A stretch of DNA of 64,000 bases. It comes from Andrena cerasifolii (Eukaryota > Arthropoda > Insecta > Hymenoptera > Andrenidae). A program made the translations under genes and the position numbers. Below are positions 1 to 9,350 of this stretch, piece after piece. Below the pieces are notes generated by a model. The model had not been told where the DNA came from. It saw nothing but the letters and a program-made list of their open reading frames with translations, and searched no databases. The stretch lies in NCBI RefSeq assembly GCF_050908995.1, contig NC_135132.1:9605001-9669000 (forward strand), in the 5' to 3' direction. The stretch's first letter is position 1; each line of letters starts with the position of its first letter.

Positions 1-98
1 TCCTGCGAGGATCATTGGTCAAAATATGCGAGAGCAAATGCAGTAATTATAATTTTGAAGAGAAACAATTGAAATCCAATGTGTAGTTTGCTACTCGG

Positions 99-292
99 GG
101 CGAATTCCACTTACGCCCAAATCTCGCCCACGGCCTTAGGATTTTTCCGTTTTTGTAATAAAATGAATATCATAAATTATATGTAAAAACCCGTATTTTC
201 CGGTAATGGCTCATTCACAGATTTCTCTTGCATATTTCAAGAGATTTTCATACATTTTGGAATGTTAACCGCGGGCGTAAGTGGAATTCGCC
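99..292. mobile_element. Miniature inverted-repeat element, 194 bp, CTCGG flanks
   Basis: Both ends carry an inverted repeat beginning GGCGAATTCCACTTACGCCC. The element is flanked by a 5-bp direct repeat CTCGG (94-98 and 293-297), read here as a target-site duplication. It holds no open frame. It sits just past the TRIM23 exon that ends at 365, so it is probably intronic. A single diverged end of the same family occurs near 6504-6535. The superfamily is not clear from a 5-bp duplication. Confidence 0.7.
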
Positions 293-364
293 CTCGGTGG
301 CACGATTGGATGCTTCCTAACAAAGCTAAGGTAACTTCCCTCGAAGGAGCATTAATATTCTCAC

Positions 365-3300
365 CTGTTTGTTAGCGTATATCAGAAACAGAGCGTCCTT
401 GAGTTCCCTCTCGTTGACGATCTTCGACAATTCGTTCTGCGCCTCCTCGAAGCGAGACCTGTCGCTGGCGTCCACCACGAAGATAACAGCCTGCGTATTG
501 TGGTAATAATGCTTCCAGAGCGGTCGAAACTTCTGCTGCCCGCCAACGTCCCACAGAGTAAACACTAGATTTTTATACTCCAAGCTTTCGACGTTGAACC
601 CTATGGTGGGAATAGGTGGGCCTGACAGCGTCACGCCCCTTATCGCAGACAGAATGCTGGTCTTCCCAGCACCGTCCAGTCCCAGGATCACCACACGCAT
701 ATCGATCTTCGTGCCAATGTGAACTCTGTTGTCCTGGGGGTAATAGAAACAGTATAAGGCACAGGATCATTCAAATACCGAGCCTTCTTAACTTTCGAAG
801 GAACGAACCCTGCTGAATATGATGGGTATAGAAGACTCCGGCGTGAGAAAGTCAGGGCCCAGTTGGGCATAGTGTTGTTGCTGCTGATCCAGGGTAGTCA
901 GAACCTCTTTAACTTTGATCGCGTTGCTCAGCAGCCTCCAGTCTTCGGAATCTAAGATGCTTTCGCACTGAATGCACACGTCAGCCACCTGGGACCTCGT
1001 GGTGGTCAGATCTTCTTGCTGCTGCCTGAGAGCGCACAGTCTTTCTCTAGTCTCAGTTTCTATGCAAGAGACGGCCGCACTCTCCTGCTCCGCCAGCAGG
1101 GCTCGCACCTCCTCGAAATGCTGGCGCACCCTCTGCCTCGCGTCTTCTATCGCCCATCCCTCTAATTCTCCTATTACCGTCTCTGTCGGCGTAACGATTG
1201 CACTGATTATTCTCCCTTGGTTCGATAATAAATTCGCATCCCATCGATGCGAACGAGCTGCTGGTAAATGGAAAATTAAATAATGTACCAATTCTGTGCG
1301 CCGTGTCCCTCATACTCTCCATAAACTGCGTCATCTTTTGCAGAGCAGTGACGATAGACTTTCTGACATTCTCCGTCTCGGCTTCCACCAAGGCGAGCTA
1401 TAATAAGAGGTACGGATATACGACTGTTCGTTCACCGCGAATTCTGCTGCTCACCTTGTGAGTGCTGTGCCTGCCGTAGTCCTTGCATAGATAGCACATG
1501 AGCGCATTATCGCAGCCTTCCTGCGTGCAGGTAAATTCTGCTACGTGCGTCGCGTGCACCGGACACTTTGGCTTGTCCTTCGGCTTCTCCGACAAGGGCA
1601 CACGTTTATGCTTGCTGAGGGTCTTCGAGGAGTGAATGGCACTGTCGCAGTTCTCGCATAAATGGGTGTTGCAGGTGGTGCAGTACAATACGGCGGTGTG
1701 CGCCTCGTCCTCGTCGCAGGACTGGTTCGAGTGAAGCCTCTCACGCTCCAGCACCAATGTCTTCTCGCTGTTGGACTGCTCCAGCCTCTCCAACAACTCG
1801 ATCAAAGCGAAGTTCTTCTTCAAACTGTAGATGTTATTCTGACTAATGTCCGTCGGCTGTCTGTCAAACGGGCACAGTATAAACTGCTGGTCCGTTATGC
1901 AGGGCCTCAGTCGCAACAAGCACAAGTGGCACACTGTGTGGCCACAGTACAGCAGTCGTGGAACTTTAATTCCGTCGACAGTGAATACCTCCTCACAGAC
2001 ACGACATTCTAACACCTGGAAAATGGCATTTGAGTATGAAAATTGTCCTACGTGCTGTGAAACTATGGGAGGCTATAATTCGGGTGGAAACTATTCGTAG
2101 ATCTATGTGTAATATTCTCTTGATTTGACGCATATCTTACGAGTAAACATTCACTTATAGCAAAATAATTTGTTTACCAAATGATAAATGTAATTAAAAG
2201 AAGTAACTTTCGTCTTGAAACTTTTTTTCTATCTCTTACAGTTCGCGAGTTATAACAGAAAATCGGAAAATAGTCGAATTTTCAGGGGTTAATTTCACCC
2301 CCTTCGAGTGAATTTGGGCAGCTAACAAAAATTGCGTTGTAATCAGGAGCTCCGTACCGGGCTCAAAAACCGTTTTTATTTATAAATTTGTAAAATTCGA
2401 AAAGCGCTTCACATATCCATAACGGGGATTCATCCTGCCCCCAATTTGTTTTACGTACAGGCACGCGTATTTAGCTGAAATTCAAAGCCAATATTCTCGG
2501 AAACGAAGCGCGATATTACCAAATTGTATTCTATATTTTCGTCTTATTTTGGCCTGTAGAATCACCCCCCTAGACTATTGACTATCAATTGAGTACGTAT
2601 CCACCCTGTATAATAGGATGAATCGCATCCGCGAGTTTCTGGTTCAAATCTCCAAACTCATATCAGTTCTCTGCCATGCTTTACGCGGGCACGCACCCCC
2701 CGCGCTAATCTAGCTCCAACCAATACTAATATCCGGAAGAAGTTAGAAAGTGGAATGCGTTACGTCGGAATAAATCAACAAAAATACTAAAAAAATTTTA
2801 TTAATATCTCGGAAACTAATAAATTCCCGAAGCAACAATTTTAGATTTCGAGTCCACACACCCTCCCCTCAAATCTCGTGTCGATTAGCCACTGGGGCCA
2901 TTCGGAAATACAGCCAAAATTTCCTTAGGTAATTCTCTTAATAAAAAATCGATTTTTTGCAGATAACTCAAAAAGGAAAGGCCAGAGAATTTTTTAAATA
3001 GACGACTTCAAAGTTAAGGTGGGGGTGCAAATAACATCACTGTGAGATGAGTATATGTATGAGTCATGCATAGTTTGGCGATCTTCACATTGCCTGTACT
3101 ACCGTGTTTGAATAAAATTGTAAGTGTTCTCGTCATGTTTGCTCATATTCACTTCGAAGTCATCTATTTAAAAAATTTTCTGGCCTTTCCTTTTTGAGTT
3201 ATCTCCAAGTAAAAACGATTTTTTATTAAGTAGAATTACCTTAGGAAATTTCTTTACACAAAAAAGAATCATATTTGGATTCAGCAGCTCAAAAAACATA

Positions 3301-3649
3301 CAGATGCCAGGTTTTAGCCAATTATTCTTAAATAAGAGGATTTTTCCGTTTTTCGCGTATGCCTCAGTAACACGAGTAAAATAGGTCCATTGCAAATATA
3401 ATTTTCAGGGTTTCTTAGTTGCTGTACTTTCAAAAAACTCCATTCACTATAAGTGAATGTTTACTTGTCAGGCATAATCTGAACAGTGAATGTAATAGAA
3501 AAGGTTAAGAATTTGAAGCAACTGACTTCAGTAACAATTGCTTGTATGTAATGTGGAAGATTTCCAAGTGTCCTCCTTACATTTGTTCTTGCACTAGGTT
3601 TCAGAGATTGCTCGAAGTAATTGCTCAGGCGATCCACGTCTTCTGTCAT
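365..3649 (-). CDS. TRIM23: TRIM23: RING/B-box E3 ubiquitin ligase with C-terminal ARF GTPase domain (partial, 3' end outside window)
   Basis: Exons read on the minus strand are 3527-3649, 1455-2015, 1316-1397, 809-1260 and 365-733; phases agree, giving 529 codons in the window. The RING finger (CRVCEEVF...CGHTVCHLC...CPFDRQ) opens the second exon, followed by two B-box-like Cys/His clusters (CTTCNTHLCENC; CPVH...CYLCKDYGRHSTH), a coiled-coil rich in Glu/Gln, and an ARF domain with GLDGAGKTS (P-loop), WDVGGQ (switch II) and NKQ. This order is diagnostic of TRIM23, an E3 ligase whose ARF domain binds GTP. The rest of the ARF domain after NKQ must lie left of position 1. The 55-nt intron at 1261-1315 is my best choice; a 28-nt alternative (1261-1288) seems too short. 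The first exon (start MTEDVDRL at 3649) is phase-compatible but not recognised by homology, so the N-terminus is the least certain part. Confidence 0.9.
2165..2345. repeat. Half copy of the long palindromic element seen at 18011-18372
   Basis: The sequence from GTTTACCAAATGATAAAT through TTCGCGAGTTATAACAGAAA to GCGTTGTAATCAGGAG matches the right arm of the 18011 element at high identity. The left arm is absent, so this is a truncated copy inside the TRIM23 intron. Confidence 0.75.
2917..3251. mobile_element. Inverted-repeat (foldback/MITE-like) element, about 335 bp
   Basis: The left arm (2917 to about 3013: AAATTTCCTTAGGTAATTC, ATAACTCAAAAAGGAAAGGC, AATTTTTTAAATAGACGAC) recurs as its reverse complement in the right arm (about 3155-3251). 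The arms are near 95 bp with roughly 85-90% identity by eye. No open frame or clear target-site duplication was found. Confidence 0.75.
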
Positions 3650-4715
3650 GATAGCTCTGCAATGGAACTTATGTAAGACGTAGATATTAATGTAAATTGT
3701 ATAGTCGCAGCCGGAGCTAAGTACATAAGAAATCTAATTGCGATTTAAAAAGTATGTACCTTTCGTGCTTTGAATTTTACGCAGTTCTCTTATCAGCTGC
3801 GACGTTCAAGAGCAGGGTATTGACATTAATTGACACTGATTGACACACGAATGGGCTGCTGTTGGATTCCACACGATTTTTTATAAATCAAACCGTCAGA
3901 CGGCACGACGCTCGATAAAATTGAGGGGATTTTGCGCGGGGTTGTTGGCAGCGTTGCGATGAGCGGGTCTCCCGGGATCTATTCAACCGGGATAAGAATG
4001 AAAAGGTGCGTATTTTGCAAATAAATATAATATTGAGTAAGTTTGCTTTAAAGTAGTAAGAACTATCTAGTGTATTTAGTGTTCAAATAGCGATTATGTT
4101 ACGAAAACTGGCTAATTAATTCGGGGCTTTCGTCTGTTAGCTATAGGTGAGCAATTCTTTGCTTTAGGAGCGTCACTTAGGGTGTGTTCCGTTTCGCGCA
4201 TTGACTGCATAGACTGCAGGTAATGGTGATTGGTAGTTCATGCGGTGAGTGAATAGACTGCATAACCTAATTCGTAGAATTCCCTAGAATCCTCCAATTA
4301 CTAGCGAGTAGCGCAGCATGCGTGCAGTGTTGCGCGATTTCGGGCGGTATTCTCAGTCGCTACTTATTCTTAGGGCGGTATTCTCGGTCGTTGCTTATTC
4401 TTAGGGCGGTATTCTCAGTCGTTACTTATTCTTAAGCAAATGCTTAAGCATTCATACTAACGCTTCATAGTTTCATGCTGGACGTGCAAAGATGAAATTG
4501 TTAATGGTACAATAGAAAACGAAAGTATTAAAAAGATTATGCTCTTTATGATATAACAATTAAAGTACAATTTTTATTTCAATAATATCACATACGTTAT
4601 TTGCATACAACCCTTTCACTCGTTCCAGGAGCTTTCAGATCTAGCAGCGTATACACACGCACATTCTCGCAGAAGTCCCGTCTCTCTCTCTCTCGCGCAT
4701 GTGCTGTACAAATCT
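3650..4715. other. Upstream region of TRIM23 with a 31-bp triple repeat
   Basis: No gene is supported here. It probably holds the TRIM23 promoter close to 3650-3850. On the plus strand, ATG at 3959 opens a 47-nt frame ending at a GTGCGT donor-like site (4006), which could be a first exon of a divergent gene, but no second exon was found. Three tandem copies of a 31-bp unit lie at 4342-4434. Confidence 0.5.
4342..4434. repeat. Three tandem copies of a 31-bp unit
   Basis: The motif GGGCGGTATTCTCAGTCG followed by TTACTTATTCTTA starts at 4342, 4373 and 4404, with one or two changes between copies. It is followed by the palindrome-like TTAAGCAAATGCTTAAG. Confidence 0.85.
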
Positions 4716-6068
4716 TTAATCTTCATCTTCCGAACTTTCGTCAGATGTTACAATGTCGTCTAAGTTCATTATAAGCGTGTCCATACTCCCTTCCATTAGC
4801 CTATCGCTTATCCTATATTCCTCCTCAATTTTCTCCACCTGCGCGCAACAGTCTTTCCACTTCTCCTGAGTACACTCGTCGAAGCTGTTCATCTGGAAAA
4901 CTTTCTTCTCGTCTGTACCATTAGACAAGCGTTTTATCTCTCTACCCATAATACCTTTAATGTCCTTCCAGATTAACTTTATAGGATTAAGGTCCGAATG
5001 ATACGGCGGAATCCTCAACACAGTATGACCGTTCTTCTCAAGAATCTCGTCTAAAATGTACTGCGTCGGGTCCGGTATCGTTTTAATAATGTTCATAAGC
5101 TGCTCCTTCGTCATGTCCGGCGAGAAAGGCACTCGCTTCTGCCTCAGCCAGTCCTGCATGTCTTTCTTCAAGCCAACGCTGTCTCGCTTCTTATTTTTAT
5201 CGAGGCAGTGATACGCCACGTTGTCCATGATCACCACCGAGCTCGGTGGTAAATTAGGAATCACCCGCTCTTGAATCCAGTTCTGGAAGTTGTTCAGATT
5301 CATGTTTCTGTCGCAATCGCCCGCCGTCGCGCACGACACGAAAGCGAGAAGAGTATTTTCTATAAAGCCTATATCTCCGCCGATGCAGGCGACGATCAGC
5401 CTCTTGCCCGTAGAAACTGACGAGGCCGCACCGACGTCCTCGCGCAATTGCAAACAGACTTTAGCATTGTGCAACGAGTGCGCGTGGGCCTCGTCTAAAT
5501 AGATAACGTGGCGCCGACTCTGCTTGTGCTCCCCTATAGCCTGCAAGTACCTAAACCTAGACGCTACTATCTCCGGCTGCTCGATTAAGAACTTTCTGTT
5601 ATATTTACAGGACTTCCACTTGAACCCGATCTCGGCGATCTTTATTCTGAGGGTGTTCGTGCTGCAATTCACGACGCCCTCTTCTTTCAGGCAGTGCAGC
5701 ACCTTTCGCACGGTCGGCGACTCCTTTTTCTTAGTATAGAACTCATATATTTTCCTCCGCAGAATCCCCTCGTCGAACTCAATCTTATTGTGCCCGCCTC
5801 GTCTATTCTTGGGCTTTACGAAGGTCGGCGTGGGATTCCCAGCGGCCAACGACATCTTACCTTCCCTCACTATTCTTGCTACGCTTGACGGGGAGATACC
5901 TGTAGCTTGTGCGGTAGATTCCACAGAGTTGTAACATAAATTAAATATCCTCTTATTCTCTACCAAGTACTGGTGAACGTTATATATAATTTGCCTTGCC
6001 TGTGGTCCGAAAGCACGCTTTGCCTCAGCAGATTCAGGTGTGGACGACTTTCTACTGGTGGATGCCAT
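4716..6068 (-). CDS. IS630-Tc1-mariner-type transposase, intact frame, third catalytic residue replaced by Lys
   Basis: This is an uninterrupted 450-codon frame. The start chosen is MASTSRKS at 6068; the frame stays open upstream to 6284 but that part looks non-coding. A helix-turn-helix region (ESTAQATGISPSSVARIVRE) is near residue 50. The DDE catalytic core follows: first Asp in HVIYLDEAH, second in VVIMDNVAYH, and the C-terminal block PPYHSDLNPIKLIW where the family normally has NPIE. Between the second Asp and the NPI-K position there are 81 residues, far longer than the 34-39 of classic Tc1/mariner, as in the long-spacing (about DD82E) group of the superfamily. The Lys codon AAG (4977-4979) is one transition from GAG. 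The C-terminus is acidic (SDESSEDED). The protein is probably unable to cut DNA; it is either a very young dead copy or a retained protein. I could not locate terminal inverted repeats. Confidence 0.85.
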   Translation of the reverse strand: MASTSRKSSTPESAEAKRAFGPQARQIIYNVHQYLVENKRIFNLCYNSVESTAQATGISPSSVARIVREGKMSLAAGNPTPTFVKPKNRRGGHNKIEFDEGILRRKIYEFYTKKKESPTVRKVLHCLKEEGVVNCSTNTLRIKIAEIGFKWKSCKYNRKFLIEQPEIVASRFRYLQAIGEHKQSRRHVIYLDEAHAHSLHNAKVCLQLREDVGAASSVSTGKRLIVACIGGDIGFIENTLLAFVSCATAGDCDRNMNLNNFQNWIQERVIPNLPPSSVVIMDNVAYHCLDKNKKRDSVGLKKDMQDWLRQKRVPFSPDMTKEQLMNIIKTIPDPTQYILDEILEKNGHTVLRIPPYHSDLNPIKLIWKDIKGIMGREIKRLSNGTDEKKVFQMNSFDECTQEKWKDCCAQVEKIEEEYRISDRLMEGSMDTLIMNLDDIVTSDESSEDED

Positions 6069-6084
6069 TGGAGCTGTGTGATCT

Positions 6085-7310
6085 ACAAGCTGATTACCAG
6101 CTTTACAGCGAACAACAATACACCGCAGTGATATAGTTCCCACATCGACACGTGCGTGTAGACACGCGGCCGAGGAGGACGGCTCTGGACCAAATACGAT
6201 TTCCTGAATTACACATTTGACGAGGTGAAGGAACTCTCGTGTATATAAAATATAAACCCTCTGCCTGGCAGCAAGACGAAGCAAACGCTAGCAAACGCCA
6301 TTTTTCCGCCAGCTTTCCCACGCGTCCCCTACACGTGGGAGAACTATTGTCCAACCGACGGATTGCGGACTCGCCTTAAAGCCTCGTTCAGATTAGTCGA
6401 GTAACTTGACTTCGAGTCGCTTGAATTCAAGTATACTGATTTCACGTTTGTGTTCAGTAATGTTAGCTATCTTCAAGTTACTTTCAAAACTACTCGAAGC
6501 AACGGGGCGAATTCCACTTACACCCAAATCGCCCGTGAATTTCATTATGGTAGGTTTCCTTATACGCGACTGCACGCATCATCAAGAATTTCGAAGTCGA
6601 TTTTCTCGAAAATGAAGCGCAATATCAAAAAAATTTATTCCTTTTTCTCGACTTATTTACTTGTTATAAGTCGAAAAGAAAGAGTACGTGACAAACTGTT
6701 GTAACGTTTCTCCCATGTTCAATAATAGACAAGTCAAGTTACTAAAAATATTTTTCAAGTTACTAATATATTATACATTTCCTATGTACTTTACTGATAT
6801 GTTAGTAGAATTGTACAGCGTTGAGATGTATTTTACATGAAATAAAGGGGAATTGTCTTAAATTAGGAAGATAATTATATTCTTTATATGTTTTGCCTGA
6901 AATTAGTTGTATTTTCTATATTAGACAAATCTATTTGTTGTATTTTCTATAATAGACAAATCAGATTGCTAAAAATATTTTCTTCTTGTTACAGATTAAC
7001 CTTGGGAACATTTCTCGGTGGACAGGATTAAGGAACTTTAAGTGAGACAAATGATGGAAAGCTGATAGTGAATAAAATCACACATAAAATGAAGTGAAAT
7101 TATATATTTTATAATTAATAATAATACAATATTAATCAGCATTCATTTCTACATACTTATATTAATTTATTGTAACACTGTAAAAGCCTTTTTTGCAAAT
7201 AAAGTGGGAAAAACTTGAAAAGAACTGTATTATTATTTAGAAATACCTTTTACATATTCCTATCCAAATTCCAAACCTCTGCAGCTTCGATTCGCAACTT
7301 TAAAGGTGAC
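6085..7310. other. Non-coding, repeat fragments upstream of the transposase and satellite
   Basis: No gene was seen. It contains one diverged end of the 99-292 element (6504-6535, GGGGCGAATTCCACTTACAC) and, from about 6687, a dispersed repeat (GTGACAAACTGTTGTAACGTTTCTCCCA) that recurs at about 10180. The 3' part of that repeat (TAACACTGTAAAAGCC, ACATATTCCTATCCAAATT) runs straight into the tandem array at 7311. Confidence 0.6.
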
Positions 7311-9350
7311 GCCTTTGAAACTGAAATTCAGAATACCTCTTTTCGCTTCATGCTCTCCTGATACCTGGGCCAAAATCTGGCGAAAATTTTCAGAACGCAC
7401 AAAATTGGGCTTTGTAACAGGAGAACATGATGTCGAAAGAGGTGGCACTAAGTAACGTCTTCGGAGAGAGAGTCGAGGATGCCTTCGAAGCTGAAATTCA
7501 GAATACCTCTTTTCGCTTCATGTTCTCCTGATACCTGGGCCAAAATCTGGCAAAAATTTTCAGAACGCACAAAATTGGGCTTCGTAACAGGAGAACATGC
7601 CGTCGAAAGAGGTGGCACTAAGTAACGTCTTCGGAGAGAGAGTCGAGGATGCCTTCGAAGCTGAAATTCAGAATACCTCCTTTCGCTTCATGTTCTCCTG
7701 ATACCAGGGCCAAAATCTGGCAAAAATTTTCAGAACGCACAAAATTGGGCTTTGTAACAGGAGAACATGCCGTCGAAAGAGGTGGCACTAAGTAACGTCT
7801 TCGGAGAGAGAGTCGAGGATGCCTTCGAAGCTGAAATTCAGAATACCTCTTTTCGCTTCATGTTCTCCTGATACCTGGGCCAAAATCTGGCAAAAATTTT
7901 CAGAACGCACAAAATTGGGCTTCGTAACAGGAGAACATGCCGTCGAAAGAGGTGGCACTAAGTAACGTCTTCGGAGAGAGAGTCGAGGATGCCTTCGAAG
8001 CTGAAATTCAGAATACCTCCTTTCGCTTCATGTTCTCCTGATACCAGGGCCAAAATCTGGCAAAAATTTTCAGAACGCACAAAATTGGGCTTTGTAACAG
8101 GAGAACATGCCGTCGAAAGAGGTGGCACTAAGTAACGTCTTCGGAGAGAGAGTCGAGGATGCCTTCGAAGCTGAAATTCAGAATACCTCTTTTCGCTTCA
8201 TGTTCTCCTGATACCTGGGCCAAAATCTGGCAAAAATTTTCAGAACGCACAAAATTGGGCTTCGTAACAGGAGAACATGCCGTCGAAAGAGGTGGCACTA
8301 AGTAACGTCTTCGGAGAGAGAGTCGAGGATGCCTTCGAAGCTGAAATTCAGAATACCTCCTTTCGCTTCATGTTCTCCTGATACCTGGGCCAAAATCTGG
8401 CAAAAATCTTCAGAACGCACAAAATTGGGCTTCGTAACAGGAGAACATGCCGTCGAAAGAGGTGGCACTAGGTAACGTCTTCGGAGAGAGAGTCGAGGAT
8501 GCCTTCGAAGCTGAAATTCAGAATACCTCCTTTCGCTTCATGTTCTCCTGATACCAGGGTCAAAATCTGGCAAAAATTTTCAGAACGCACAAAATTGGGC
8601 TTCGTAACAGGAGAACATGCCGTCGAAAGAGGTGGCACTAAGTAACGTCTTCGGAGAGAGAGTCGAGGATGCCTTCGAAGCTGAAATTCAGAATACCTCT
8701 TTTCGCTTCATGTTCTCCTGATACCTGGGCCAAAATCTGGCAAAAATTTTCAGAACGCACAAAATTGGGCTTTGTAACAGGAGAACATGATGTCGAAAGA
8801 GGTGGCACTAAGTAACGTCTTCGGAGAGAGAGTCGAGGATGCCTTCGAAGCTGAAATTCAGAATACCTCTGTTCGCTTCATGTTCTCCTAATACCTGGGC
8901 CAAAATCTGGCAAAAATTTTCAGAACGCACAAAATTGGGCTTTGTAACAGGAGAACATGATGTCGAAAGAGGTGGCACTAAGTAACGTCTTCGGAGAGAG
9001 AGTCGAGGATGCCTTCGAAGCTGAAATTCAGAATACCTCTGTTCGCTTCATGTTCTCCTAATACCTGGGCCAAAATCTGGCGAAAATTTTCAGAACGCAC
9101 AAAATTGGGCTTTGTAACAGGAGAACATGATGTCGAAAGAGGTGGCACTAAGTAACGTCTTCGGAGAGAGAGTCGAGGATGCCTTCGAAGCTGAAATTCA
9201 GAATACCTCTGTTCGCTTCATGTTCTCCTAATACCTGGGCCAAAATCTGGCGAAAATTTTCAGATATCTCTAAAATCAGGCTTCGTAACAGGATAACATG
9301 ACGTGGTAAGAGGTAGCGCAAAGTAATGTCTCTGAAGAGAAGTAGAAGCC
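7311..9350. repeat. Satellite-like tandem array: 12 units of 170 bp
   Basis: Units begin with GCCTTCGAAGCTGAAATTCA at 7481, 7651, 7821, 7991, 8161, 8331, 8501, 8671, 8841, 9011 and 9181, with a diverged first unit at 7311; the period is exactly 170 bp. Copies differ at a few linked sites (CTCTTTT with CCTGGG against CTCCTTT with CCAGGG). These alternate from 7481 to about 8330, making a 340-bp two-unit period. Each unit carries an inverted pair, CATGTTCTCCTGATAC and GTAACAGGAGAACATG. The last unit decays after about 9265. There is no coding potential. Confidence 0.97.

Larger units (their letters stand above)
2016..3526. other. Long first intron of TRIM23, repeat-rich
   Basis: No coding signal was seen. 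It holds a partial copy of the palindromic repeat described at 18011 (about 2165-2345) and a complete inverted-repeat element at 2917-3251. The intron is defined only by the inferred first exon; if that exon is wrong this stretch is upstream DNA. Confidence 0.5.

Noticed and set aside
7260..9290. CRISPR-like or protein-coding interpretation of the tandem array
   Set aside because: Units are head-to-tail with no unique spacers and the period of 170 bp is not a multiple of three; it is a satellite-type array in a eukaryotic genome.
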